Part shown: positions 33,783-42,210 of the stretch, in pieces | How positions within the stretch are numbered: the first letter of the stretch is position 1 | Layout: every line of letters starts with the position of its first letter | Assembly (NCBI GenBank): GCA_017439305.1 | Contig: JAFSJK010000038.1 | Span: 1-54,163 of the forward strand | DNA length: 54,163 nucleotides | Source of the DNA: Bacteroidales bacterium | Lineage (GTDB): Bacteria > Bacteroidota > Bacteroidia > Bacteroidales > UBA932 | Reading direction: 5' to 3' | Translations under genes and position numbers: made by a program | The notes under the pieces: generated by a model | Databases searched by the model: none | Told to the model about the DNA's origin: nothing | Seen by the model: the letters and a program-made list of their open reading frames with translations, nothing else

Positions 33783-33850
33783 GCACACACGCCTGGAAAG
33801 CGTGTGTACCCCAAAAGGGTATCGCGAGTTCGAATCTCGCTCTCTCCGCA
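33783..33850 (+). other. Prophage attR: 3' part of tRNA-Ser(GGA)
   Basis: From the anticodon stem to the end the sequence is a tRNA-Ser: CACGC, loop CTGGAAA (anticodon GGA), GCGTG; a variable arm (TACCC/GGGTA); the T-arm GCGAG, TTCGAAT, CTCGC; acceptor half TCTCTCC and discriminator G, ending CA. The D-arm and 5' acceptor half are absent; the sequence just upstream is phage. The intact tRNA should lie to the left of the window, so this is the distal copy of the attachment core, about 65-68 bp long, beginning at the anticodon stem. Confidence 0.85.
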
Positions 33851-33853
33851 CTA

Positions 33854-33885
33854 AAATGGTCTACAGATACCTGTAGGCCATTTTT
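33854..33885 (+). terminator. Terminator after the tRNA-Ser 3' fragment
   Basis: 13-bp stem (AAATGGTCTACAG, loop ATAC, CTGTAGGCCATTT, one G-T pair) and a T run. Confidence 0.8.
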
Positions 33886-33973
33886 CGTTCATTTTTGTTA
33901 CACCGTTGTCGCACCAAAAATCTTTGGTGGTAATGAGATGTGGAGAAATGTGGCCTGTTACTGTTTAATTTTC

Positions 33974-33981
33974 TATATTTG
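33974..33981 (+). promoter_or_regulatory. Promoter -7 element for the M64 lipoprotein gene
   Basis: TATATTTG, 46 nt before the start codon. No strong -33 TTTG. The same TCTATATTTG is found before the BspA-side gene (41888-41895). Confidence 0.5.
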
Positions 33982-34026
33982 TGCTTGACACAAGAATCAT
34001 AATAACATAGCATAACCACTCTATCT

Positions 34027-37000
34027 ATGAGAAAAGTTCTATATTTGCTCATTATCCCGGTCATACTTGCCGGATGCGCAAAAGTCAAGGAAGTCGAACA
34101 GCCTCAGAATCAGGAAGAACTTCACGAAGTCGTCTTCCATGCCGGCTGGGACCCGGAGACCCGGACCGTCCTTCAAGAAGACGGAAGTGTTTGGTGGGAG
34201 CCGGGGGATGAGATCCGCCTATTCATAGTCTGGAATAATAAAGACTACTTTTTCTGGGATTGTAAACTCACTTCGAGCATTACCGAGCCCACCGCCAAGG
34301 CTGACTTTATCGGCCAAATTGAAGGTAGGGAGGAAAATACTTCATATATCGCCGTATATCCATACTCGGCGGTAAATGAAAACTATTATGCATCGGGATC
34401 TAGAGTCTTTCTAACCATTCCTGCCATTCAGGAAGGGAAAGAGGATTCTTTTGAAAAGGATTTGTTTGTTAGTGTTGCGTATTCAGATGATGAGAACCTC
34501 TATTTCCGGAATATCTGCAGCGGCGTCAAGTTCTCCGTATGTACACCCGGAATCAAGAAGGTTGTATTTACCCCGAGAGGCGGGTATTTTGGTTCTATCT
34601 CCGGAGATATCGTTTATGATGTGAAGACTGAGAAAGTATCCTCTTCGGGGAACCCCACTTCTGTTACGGTAACTGCGCCCAAAGAATCAGGATTTGAGCC
34701 GGGAAAGGTTTATTATGCAGTTCTTGCGCCAACGTCTCTTTCGGATGGCATCGATGTTTCCTATTATACCGATGATAAAGTCGCGAAATATCTTTATCCC
34801 AATCCAATCAATTTCAAAAAAGGTGTTTTCAAAAAGCTCTTTGAAAAGGATAAAGATCTTACTTTTTATCCCTGCCCTGCAAAGTCTGCCCAATTATATT
34901 CGTTCACACTCTTGCCGTGGGATGTGGATAAGACAAAGATTACAGATGTTTCATTCATCGTAAATAGTGACAAAACGACCGATATCACACTTCCTTTCTC
35001 TTCATCATCCTCTGATGAACTCGTTTATTTTGAACTGGATGGCACAACGGCGAAGTACTATACCCGGGCGGAGGTTTATGAGATAATGGATGCGTCAAAA
35101 ATGTTTGAAGGCTGGGTGTCACTCAAGAATCTGGATCTTACTAATGTCGAAACAACCTTTGTTACGGACATGAGTGATATGTTTTCTGGCTGCTATTCCC
35201 TGAAAGATTTGGATTTGAGCGGATTCATTACATCAAACGTCACGACCATGGCCAGGATGTTTGCCGGGTGTTCCAGTTTGAAGTCGCTTGACTTTAGCTC
35301 TTTTGACACATCGAATGTAGAAGATATGTCGGGCATGTTTGGTGGGGCTTCTGCGATTGATCACATGCAACGACAATCGCCAGTATCCTGCAGTTCCCTG
35401 GAATACCTTGATTTGCATTATTTTAACACATCCAAAGTGAGAAATATGAGTGCCCTATTTGCAGAATGTTCGGGGTTAAAGGCGGTTGACTTATCCGGTT
35501 GGAATACTTCCAACGTGGATAATCTCGGCTATATGTTCTCGGGTTGTAGTTTTCTTGAAAATGTCGATCTTTCGTCTTTTGACACCCGAAATGTTACTGA
35601 TATGAGTCAAATGTTCAATGACTGTTATAGTTTGAAGTCATTGGATTTATCCAATTTCGATACTTCAAATGTTACCAGTATGAGATTCATGTTTTCATGG
35701 TGCTTTGGGTTGCAGTCTTTGGATATTCATGGTTTCAACGCAACAAACATTACCGATGCCGAGAGCTTTTTAGATTGTGCTTTCAAAATGAAAAAGTTAG
35801 ACATGGGCTCATTTGACTTGTCTAGTATTCCAAACGTCTATAGTTCTTTCAGTGCACTTGCCTATAAAAGTAAATCTGTTGCTATCAGATGTTCTGATGC
35901 TACAAGGCAGATTATTGAGAATTGTGCCGACGGTTATTATTTTGACCTGAATCATGTGACATGGGTGGGGTTAGATGAGCCCATACCGGATTTGCCGGAT
36001 ATTATCGATCCGAATTTGTACTATAGTGAAGATTTCAGTATGGACAAAAAAGTCAAGACTCTTCAGAAGGCCACTCAGGGAAGGGGAATCGACATTGTGA
36101 TTATGGGTGAAGCTTACTCGGACAGGCTGATTGCGGATGGTACCTATGAAAGAGACATGAGAGAAGCCATGGATGTCATTTTTGACATCGAGCCAATGAA
36201 GTCATACCAAGATTTCTTCAATGTCTATATGGTTTATGCGGTATCCGAGAATGAGTCTTGGAAAGGCTCCACTGTGTTTAGTTTATATAATTATGGATTT
36301 AACAGTATAGTAGGCGATTCATATACAAAGATAGCGGTTTGTGACAAGCCATTATCTGACATTGCACCTGTAATTGTTTGTCACGATCCGAATGCATTTC
36401 CTGATGGGCGGTCGTTTGTCTGGTTGAATTTTTCAGTATCTTATGATAAGTACTATGATTATGGTCAGGCTTCACATTGTTTCGCTTTTTTGAGGAGTCT
36501 CGATGCGTATACCGTTCAGCATGAGTTTGGTCATTTGTTCGCTAAACTCGGCGACGAATATGTCGAATTTGATGAAGCAATCGGGGCTGATGAATTGGAG
36601 AGTCTCAAAAGGGTGGCTCTCCATACAGGAGCCTATAAGAATATTGACTTTACATCTAGTTGGAATGATGTGAAGTGGAATCGTTTCCTCAATGATTCCC
36701 GATATAGTAAAGAGTATTTGGGTGTATTCGAAGGTGGCTCAAGATATGCTAAAGGCGTGTGGCGGCCGACTTACAATAGTCTTATGAACTCCGGCACAGC
36801 TTATAATGCTCCTTCGCGAGAGGCAATCTATCATCGGATTCATAAACTTGCCTATGGCGTTGATTGGAAATATGATTATGAGACATTCGTCCAGCAGGAC
36901 CTTAAGAATATCCCTTCAAGTTCCCAGTCTTCGCCCAATTATATGCCATCTCCGCTAATGGTTCCCGAGAAGCATTTCTTCAAAATGGAGAAATCCGTTT

Positions 37001-37041
37001 CTGCGGATGGCGAGAAGAGGATAACTATCATTATGGATTAA
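34027..37041 (+). CDS. Surface lipoprotein: fimbrillin-like, DUF285 repeats, M64 peptidase
   Basis: 1004 residues with a lipoprotein signal (IIPVILAGCAKV, Cys about 17). Three parts: (1) about 25-330, a fimbrillin-like beta domain like those of Bacteroidales pili; (2) about 350-640, at least eight DUF285/BspA-type repeats of ~25 residues (DMSDMFSGCYSLKDLDLSGF and relatives); (3) about 685-1000, a peptidase M64 domain with the zinc site HEFGH at 832-836 followed by GDEYVE. M64 enzymes include IgA peptidases, so an exported zinc protease with an adhesive stalk is likely. The gene is A+T-richer than the backbone, a sign of transfer. Host substrate unknown. Confidence 0.85.
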   Translation: MRKVLYLLIIPVILAGCAKVKEVEQPQNQEELHEVVFHAGWDPETRTVLQEDGSVWWEPGDEIRLFIVWNNKDYFFWDCKLTSSITEPTAKADFIGQIEGREENTSYIAVYPYSAVNENYYASGSRVFLTIPAIQEGKEDSFEKDLFVSVAYSDDENLYFRNICSGVKFSVCTPGIKKVVFTPRGGYFGSISGDIVYDVKTEKVSSSGNPTSVTVTAPKESGFEPGKVYYAVLAPTSLSDGIDVSYYTDDKVAKYLYPNPINFKKGVFKKLFEKDKDLTFYPCPAKSAQLYSFTLLPWDVDKTKITDVSFIVNSDKTTDITLPFSSSSSDELVYFELDGTTAKYYTRAEVYEIMDASKMFEGWVSLKNLDLTNVETTFVTDMSDMFSGCYSLKDLDLSGFITSNVTTMARMFAGCSSLKSLDFSSFDTSNVEDMSGMFGGASAIDHMQRQSPVSCSSLEYLDLHYFNTSKVRNMSALFAECSGLKAVDLSGWNTSNVDNLGYMFSGCSFLENVDLSSFDTRNVTDMSQMFNDCYSLKSLDLSNFDTSNVTSMRFMFSWCFGLQSLDIHGFNATNITDAESFLDCAFKMKKLDMGSFDLSSIPNVYSSFSALAYKSKSVAIRCSDATRQIIENCADGYYFDLNHVTWVGLDEPIPDLPDIIDPNLYYSEDFSMDKKVKTLQKATQGRGIDIVIMGEAYSDRLIADGTYERDMREAMDVIFDIEPMKSYQDFFNVYMVYAVSENESWKGSTVFSLYNYGFNSIVGDSYTKIAVCDKPLSDIAPVIVCHDPNAFPDGRSFVWLNFSVSYDKYYDYGQASHCFAFLRSLDAYTVQHEFGHLFAKLGDEYVEFDEAIGADELESLKRVALHTGAYKNIDFTSSWNDVKWNRFLNDSRYSKEYLGVFEGGSRYAKGVWRPTYNSLMNSGTAYNAPSREAIYHRIHKLAYGVDWKYDYETFVQQDLKNIPSSSQSSPNYMPSPLMVPEKHFFKMEKSVSADGEKRITIIMD

Positions 37042-38145
37042 ATGCATACTATGAAAGCAATCAAAATAATCGCCATAACAGCTCTGGCAATAGGGCTTGT
37101 GTCTTGTAAAGAAGAAGTGCAGGAAGTATTTGCTTCAAGCGTTTATCTGAACCCGACGACTGTTGATATCCCAATAGGTCGGACCGTGAGTCTTTCGGCT
37201 ACGGTCTTTCCTGAGAACACGACGAACAAGACAATCACATGGTCGTCATCGGATGAGACCGTGGCGACCGTCCAGAGCGGTACTGTCTCTACCATAAAAA
37301 TCGGTCAGGCGATCATCAAAGCCACTTGTGGGGATAAGTATGCCACTTGTGTTGTCAATGTCATTCCGATCGAGGTCGATGGAATAACGATCAACACGGA
37401 AGCGGTAACCTTGAAAGTTGGGGAGGCTATTACCGTTACGGCCACTGTGAAACCCGATAATGCCACGGACAAGACAATCACGTGGTCATCCTCTGACGAG
37501 TCTGTGGCCACTGTCCAGAATGGCACAATCACAGCCTTAAAGACGGGTCAGGCCATCATAAAAGCGGCTTGTGGCAACAAGGTTGCGACTTGCGTTGTGA
37601 ATGTTATCATCGTGGTTGAGGAAATCACGCTCAATACGGAATCGGTAACCTTAAAGGTTGGCGAGACTTTTATCCTTACCGCCATGGTGAAGCCAGAGGA
37701 TGCCACGGACAAGACAATCACATGGACATCCTCTGACGAGTCTGTAGCCACTGTCCAAGATGGGACCATTACAACCCATAGAATCGGTCAGACTATCATA
37801 GAAGCCTCTTGCGGAGACCAGCATGCCGCTTGTGTCGTCGATGTCGTCCCTGTTGCGGTTGAGGGAATCACGCTCAATGTGGAATCAGTAACCTTGAAGG
37901 TTGGCGAAAGTGTTACCCTTACCGCCACGGTCAAGCCGAATGATGCCACAGACAAAACAGTCGCCTGGGAAACAAGCAATTCATCCATCGCGACAGTTTC
38001 TGAAGGAACTGTTACAGCGAAGACCGCCGGGACCGCTATAATCACTGCCAGGGCTGGCGACAAGACAGCAACCTGCGTGGTTTCTATCGCTCTTTCTGGC
38101 AACCACGAGGGAACTTCCGAAGAAGACTGGGATGATTTACCTTAA
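37042..38145 (+). CDS. Surface lipoprotein with four Big2 Ig-like domains
   Basis: 367 residues; starts in TAAATG directly after the upstream stop (a second ATG 9 nt later is possible). Lipobox ITALAIGLVSC. Four Ig-like group 2 modules (about 30-115, 115-195, 197-277, 279-350), 80-81 residues each, repeat units such as VTLKVGE, DATDKTITWSSSDESVATVQ and ATCVV. Ends EGTSEEDWDDLP. Co-transcribed with the M64 protein and probably its partner, for example as a spacer or binding stalk at the surface. Internal repeats are also strong at DNA level. Confidence 0.85.
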   Translation: MHTMKAIKIIAITALAIGLVSCKEEVQEVFASSVYLNPTTVDIPIGRTVSLSATVFPENTTNKTITWSSSDETVATVQSGTVSTIKIGQAIIKATCGDKYATCVVNVIPIEVDGITINTEAVTLKVGEAITVTATVKPDNATDKTITWSSSDESVATVQNGTITALKTGQAIIKAACGNKVATCVVNVIIVVEEITLNTESVTLKVGETFILTAMVKPEDATDKTITWTSSDESVATVQDGTITTHRIGQTIIEASCGDQHAACVVDVVPVAVEGITLNVESVTLKVGESVTLTATVKPNDATDKTVAWETSNSSIATVSEGTVTAKTAGTAIITARAGDKTATCVVSIALSGNHEGTSEEDWDDLP

Positions 38146-38158
38146 CCATTGAAATGAG

Positions 38159-38202
38159 AAGAGGCTAACCTTAAGTTAACTTGACTTTTTGGGCGGCCTC
38201 TT
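38159..38202 (+). terminator. Weak terminator-like hairpin after Big2 gene
   Basis: Arms AAGAGGC and GCCTCTT with a 30-nt loop, followed by TCTC. Poor T run. Confidence 0.3.
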
Positions 38203-38217
38203 TCTCAACAATACACA

Positions 38218-38291
38218 GTGCGATAAAAGGCCAATTTCATCGCACCAAGACGAAATGGACGATAGATTTCGATAAGAATCGCAATATGTGA
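38218..38291 (+). pseudogene. Remnant of a BRO-type gene 3' end (copy 1)
   Basis: Reads GAIKGQFHRTKTKWTIDFDK and NRNM before TGA. It parallels the BRO pseudogene's AIKGHFHRINTKRTVRFDKN (42839-42901), with about 50 of 63 bases matching by eye. The DNA also has GTGCGAT...ATCGCAC arms. No upstream BRO sequence is left in the intergenic region 38146-38587. Alternative: a shared DNA element (hairpin or recombination site) that happens to be in frame. Confidence 0.5.
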
Positions 38292-38393
38292 CTTTCTCTC
38301 TGATGTCCCACAAATCTCAGATAGTCAATTGTTTGAACAGCTTCGGATAGTTTTGGGGCATTTCGCAATTTGCCGCGAAAAATGGGACTTTAC

Positions 38394-38408
38394 TCTCGCT
38401 CTCTCCGC
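38394..38408 (+). other. Second tRNA-Ser 3'-end scar (older att site)
   Basis: TCTCGCTCTCTCCGC repeats exactly the last 15 nt before CA of the tRNA-Ser fragment (33835-33849). The flanks differ except for a terminator after each scar and a GCACCAAAAAT motif about 60-75 nt further on (33911 and 38482). This marks the older insertion end that bounds a 4.5-kb island. Confidence 0.6.
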
Positions 38409-38421
38409 TTTATTTTTGGCC

Positions 38422-38457
38422 AAAAACCCCTTCTGAGTACATTCAGAGGGGGTTTTC
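38422..38457 (+). terminator. Terminator downstream of the second tRNA scar
   Basis: Stem CCCCTTCTGA / TCAGAGGGGG with loop GTACAT, flanked by A run and TTTT. Probably the original tRNA-Ser terminator. Confidence 0.75.
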
Positions 38458-38587
38458 TTGTTTTGGGCTCAAAAAAGTTGCACCAAAAATGCACCGATGG
38501 GGATGCTGACTGCATTTGTGGACTTCAGGATGGTTGGGCCACCTATGGTGTCTCACTTCGTAATTTGGTTTCGCGCAAATAAAAAGT

Positions 38588-41500
38588 TTATTCGGTGATA
38601 GTAAGGTTGACGGTGAGCGTGATGTGCTTCAGGGTCTCGATGTTAACAAGACGGACCACGCCGGCGTAAGTGCCGGGGGCCGGGCAGGCGTGCGTGACGT
38701 TGCCGTCCGCGTCGGTGGCATTGTCATTCCGGATGCCCGTGAACACCTGGAGCTTGCCGGCGGAAGCGTCTTCGAGCGCTTCACCATACTTGAAGATCAG
38801 GAAATAGGCGCTGTTCACATCGCCCCATTCGCAGATCTGGTTGTCCGCATTGAACCAGAAGCCACCGGGCAGATCGGCGGTATAGTTGACGGAGCCTTCG
38901 GTCGAGGTGATCTTGAACTTCGCCTCGAAGTCTTCATCGGTCAGGCCGAGCATGCTGCAGACCGCATCGTAGTCGAGGACCAGGGTGGGGCCGCCATATC
39001 CCGCCGTGAGGGACTGGGTGGCTTCACAGCTCATCGTACCAACCTCCGTGGTTTCATAGACCTCGGGCTGGTCCACGGTGAGGTTGAAGGAGAGGATGGC
39101 GTCTCCGATGCCGAACTTGACGGTCGACTGCACGCCGCTCTCTTCCCACAGGCCGCAACCGAAGTTGTAGTCACCACGGTATTCGATGTGGGCGCCCTTA
39201 TAACCGGCAGCCTCAACACCGGCCCAGTCGGTGACATTGCCTTCCAGGGTGTACCAGTAGCCGTTGTTGGCGGTGAAGCCGCCTTCATAGACGCTGCCGT
39301 CGGTGTTGATGCCCTTGAGCGGGTAGGTGGTGCCGATTTCTTCTGCGGCCACGCTCTCCACGCCGAGGGCGGCGGCAAGCGCTGCAAGGTTGTTCTCGTT
39401 AAGGGTATAGACAGACTCTCCTTCCCTGTAGGAAACGAGCACGTCGATAGAGATCATCCCTTCAGGGATGATGGGAAGGATTCTGTCGGCGTAATCGCTC
39501 CAAGGCCATGTCGCCTTGTATTCATCCACACTCCCGGCCGGGACATATATCGGGCAATTGTTGGTATTGTAGAATAAACCCGTATTGGCTATGGGCGGCG
39601 TCAAGGGCAGAATCGAGATGTTGGTCAGGCTTGTACAGTCTTGGAAAGCACCCCATCCAATACTTGTCACATTGCCCGGAATCGTGATGCTGGTCAGGCT
39701 TGTGCAGTAAGAGAAAGCAGAATTCCCGATACTTGTCACACTGTCCGGAATCGTGATGCTGGTCAGGCTTGTGCAGTAAGAGAATACCCTCCTCTCAATA
39801 CTCGTTACATTAGTGGGAATCGTAATGCTGGTCAGACTTGTACAGTTATTGAAAGCACCATCTCCGATACTCGTCACGCTGTCCGGAATCGTGATGCTGG
39901 TCAGGCTTGTGCAGTAAGAGAAAGCATTCCCCCCAATACTCGTTACATTAGAGGAAAGCGTGATGCTGGTAAGACTTGTACAGGCAGAGAAAGCAAAATT
40001 ACCAATACTTGTAACATTGTCTGATATCGTTACATCCCCATTGGCGGATCCTCCTGCAACAGAGAGAATACGTCCGGAATCAATCAAAAAAAGACCATCA
40101 GAACTAGCAAATTTCCCAAAGAAAGACATAAGGGAAGAGCACGCGCTAAAAGCCCCGTCGCCCAAGCTCACCACACTATCCGGAATCGTAATACTGCCGG
40201 TTAGGCTTGTATAGTTGAAAGCACTCTCTCCGATACCCATCACGCTGTCCGGAAGCGTGATGCTGGTCAAACTCGTACAGCCAGAGAAAGCATAATCCCC
40301 GATAATCGTCACACCGTCCGGAATCGAAATGCCAGTCAGACTTCTACAATATTGGAAAGCAGAATCCCCAATACTCGTCACACTATCTGGAAGCGTGATA
40401 TTGGTCAAACTCGTACAGCCAGAGAAAGTACCATCTTCGATACTTGTAACAGTGTCTGGAATAGATAGGTTGGTCAGACTTGTACAGTCCCGGAAAGCAG
40501 CACTCCCAATACTAGTAACACCATCTGGAATCCTAATGCTTGCAAGACTTGTACAGTTACAGAAAGCCCACTTCCCAATACTTGTCACTCTATCCGGAAT
40601 CGTAATGCTAGTCAGACTTGTACAGAAGAAAGCAGAATTCCCGATACTTGTCACATCGTCAGGAATAGAAATGCCAGTTAGACTTGTGCAGTTAGTGAAA
40701 GCGTTATCTCCGATACTTGTCACCGGCCCGTCGAAAGTGAGAATCCCCACCCCGTCGGCATATTCGTTGGAGACAATGCTGGCGCCGAAGGCATCCGAGT
40801 TATAGGGGGTAATGATTGAACCGTCTACGCTCGTGTAAAAAATGACGTTATTCGGTTGGGAAAGTTCCACCTCGATTGGTGTCATCTTGGATAGGTTGTT
40901 CCGTTCGATGGTCAGAGTCTTTTCCGTTGACTTTTCATAGACTCCACCTTGGCCGGAGACTGAGACCGTAAAGCCTTTGCTAAACGTCACCGGCGACACC
41001 ACAATCCAAAACTGCGAGCTTTCCTCGGCGGTTGCACCAAGAGCCACGGGTGTGTCGCAGGCAAGGGTGATTGCATCCGTAGCATCATCAGCCATCACCA
41101 CTGTAGGCGTACCATCAATGGGCATCGTTACAGTTGCTTTCCCCGCCAGTTTCTCACCGTTATTGCCTTTCAAGGTGATGGATGACACGGTAACGCCCTC
41201 TCCATATAAGCTGAGCCGCAGGAAGCCACCTACACTCTTGTACTGAAGAACATTGTCCTCGGAAACAGAGACCATTGTGTTGGCCCCGAGGCCGAAAGTT
41301 TTCTCGGCATAGTGCTGCTTGGCAGGAAGAGTCAGCGTAAGGACCTCTTTCTCAGATATCTTCGTTCCCTCTTGATATGGATACACGGAAACCGTATGAG
41401 GGATGGGATTGCCCGTCACGTATTCGACGCCATCGACTTTGCTGAAACCGCCGGAGTTGTCGCCGGTTTCGCCAAGAAACTTATACTGTTGATTGTAGGT

Positions 41501-41713
41501 AATCTTGCCGAAGATGCTCACCCGGTCATCGGCGGTCCAACGGAGAAGAAGGTCTTCATTCGCATAGACCCTCGTTCCATCTTCGGCGGGCTGCTCAAAG
41601 GAGGCATAATAGATTACGTCATTCTGCTGCGGAGTCTTGAAGTCTTCCTCCTGAATGGAACAAGAAGCCACCAGAGCGGCGGCAAGTCCTAGGTATAATG
41701 CAAAGCGTTTCAT
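38588..41713 (-). CDS. BspA-like leucine-rich-repeat surface lipoprotein
   Basis: 1041 residues; lipobox LAAALVASCS. Residues 20-310 form a fimbrillin-like beta domain (KISEKEVLTLTLPAKQHYAE). About 320-710 holds around 14 BspA/LRR_5 repeats of 23 residues (TSIGDNAFTNCTSLTGISIP), the type that binds fibronectin and mediates adhesion in Bacteroidales. The rest (about 740-1041) has two beta domains resembling DUF4859. Exported to the outer surface; a 45-residue peptide gene lies just upstream. Function in adhesion is by family. Confidence 0.85.
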   Translation of the reverse strand: MKRFALYLGLAAALVASCSIQEEDFKTPQQNDVIYYASFEQPAEDGTRVYANEDLLLRWTADDRVSIFGKITYNQQYKFLGETGDNSGGFSKVDGVEYVTGNPIPHTVSVYPYQEGTKISEKEVLTLTLPAKQHYAEKTFGLGANTMVSVSEDNVLQYKSVGGFLRLSLYGEGVTVSSITLKGNNGEKLAGKATVTMPIDGTPTVVMADDATDAITLACDTPVALGATAEESSQFWIVVSPVTFSKGFTVSVSGQGGVYEKSTEKTLTIERNNLSKMTPIEVELSQPNNVIFYTSVDGSIITPYNSDAFGASIVSNEYADGVGILTFDGPVTSIGDNAFTNCTSLTGISIPDDVTSIGNSAFFCTSLTSITIPDRVTSIGKWAFCNCTSLASIRIPDGVTSIGSAAFRDCTSLTNLSIPDTVTSIEDGTFSGCTSLTNITLPDSVTSIGDSAFQYCRSLTGISIPDGVTIIGDYAFSGCTSLTSITLPDSVMGIGESAFNYTSLTGSITIPDSVVSLGDGAFSACSSLMSFFGKFASSDGLFLIDSGRILSVAGGSANGDVTISDNVTSIGNFAFSACTSLTSITLSSNVTSIGGNAFSYCTSLTSITIPDSVTSIGDGAFNNCTSLTSITIPTNVTSIERRVFSYCTSLTSITIPDSVTSIGNSAFSYCTSLTSITIPGNVTSIGWGAFQDCTSLTNISILPLTPPIANTGLFYNTNNCPIYVPAGSVDEYKATWPWSDYADRILPIIPEGMISIDVLVSYREGESVYTLNENNLAALAAALGVESVAAEEIGTTYPLKGINTDGSVYEGGFTANNGYWYTLEGNVTDWAGVEAAGYKGAHIEYRGDYNFGCGLWEESGVQSTVKFGIGDAILSFNLTVDQPEVYETTEVGTMSCEATQSLTAGYGGPTLVLDYDAVCSMLGLTDEDFEAKFKITSTEGSVNYTADLPGGFWFNADNQICEWGDVNSAYFLIFKYGEALEDASAGKLQVFTGIRNDNATDADGNVTHACPAPGTYAGVVRLVNIETLKHITLTVNLTITE
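39600..40740. repeat. 69-bp tandem repeats within the BspA-like gene
   Basis: Units of 69 bp (23 codons), for example around ACTTGTCACATTGTCCGG and CTTGTGCAGTAAGAGAAAGC, recur through the region with a few insertions. Such arrays expand and contract by recombination, so adhesin length may vary between strains. Confidence 0.8.
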
Positions 41714-41727
41714 ATCGTGTACGTGTT

Positions 41728-41865
41728 TTACCAGTCAATATCAGGATCATCCCCGCCGCCAATAGGTTCGAGGTTGGATTGGAGAAATGATGTCTCTAAG
41801 TTCGTGGCGATTATTCTCAAGGAAGGAACTTGGTATTCGTTCCGTGTTTTGTCGATGATTCCCAT
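41728..41865 (-). CDS. Short peptide gene (45 aa), common Bacteroidales type
   Basis: ATG at 41865 to TAA at 41728: MGIIDKTRNEYQVPSLRIIA, then TNLETSFLQSNLEPIGGGDD and PDIDW. The pattern (Y-x-x-P-S then a hydrophobic helix and a Gly/Asp-rich acidic tail) is typical of short Bacteroidales peptides found ahead of surface-protein genes; their role is unknown. It is 14 nt upstream of the BspA-like start and should share its transcript. Confidence 0.65.
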   Translation of the reverse strand: MGIIDKTRNEYQVPSLRIIATNLETSFLQSNLEPIGGGDDPDIDW

Positions 41866-41887
41866 TAGCGTGATTAGTTTCTATCTG

Positions 41888-41895
41888 CAAATATA
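41888..41895 (-). promoter_or_regulatory. Promoter -7 element for peptide gene and BspA-like gene
   Basis: TATATTTG on the minus strand, 22 nt upstream of the peptide start. The -33 box is weak. Confidence 0.5.
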
Positions 41896-41924
41896 GAAAC
41901 TTTTGACGGCATCCCATTGCCGAC

Positions 41925-41955
41925 TAAAGAAAAAGAGAGACCATCACGGCCTCTC
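41925..41955 (-). terminator. Terminator overlapping end of integrase remnant
   Basis: Minus-strand stem GAGAG..CC, loop GTGAT, GG..CTCTC followed by a T run (TTTTTCTTT). Confidence 0.6.
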
Positions 41956-42210
41956 CTCTCCAATCTTGAAACTGCTCAACAGAGCATTTTGTCTAGTCTT
42001 GTCGGTCAATGCGATGTAAGGTTTCATCGTGTCGTAGTCGTTGTGCCCGGTGAACGTCATGACCATCTCTGGTGACATCCCCTCTTCAAGGGCATGAACA
42101 ACAAAGGTTCTTCTGGCGGCGTGCGTCCCTATCACGTCACAAAGGGGCGCTGTTTTATAGACAGGTTTCTTCCCGCAGTACTGCATCACTTCCACCTCCC
42201 TGGCGGCGCC
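41944..42210 (-). pseudogene. Truncated tyrosine recombinase (integrase C-terminus)
   Basis: Only the last ~88 codons remain. They keep the box II His-x-x-Arg (IGTHAARRTFVVHALEEGMS), the GH pair (TFTGHNDYDTMKPYI) and the Tyr. The N-terminal core-binding and catalytic box I parts are missing. The open frame begins at a TAG (42213-42211) and joins the BRO remnant at about 42208. A dead end of a former element of this tRNA-Ser site. Confidence 0.85.

Noticed and set aside
33783-33850. Intact tRNA-Ser gene
   Set aside because: The D-arm and 5' acceptor half cannot be found in the 60 nt upstream, which are phage sequence. Only the 3' part is there.
33861-34088. 75-residue minus frame upstream of the M64 gene
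   Set aside because: Covers a terminator, a promoter and the signal-peptide codons of the real gene; composition not protein-like.
38370-38582. 70-residue plus frame across the second att scar
   Set aside because: It spans a tRNA scar and a terminator hairpin and has no start context; a chance frame.
39600-40740. CRISPR or satellite array
   Set aside because: Repeats are 69 bp with codon periodicity and read as 23-residue leucine-rich repeats.
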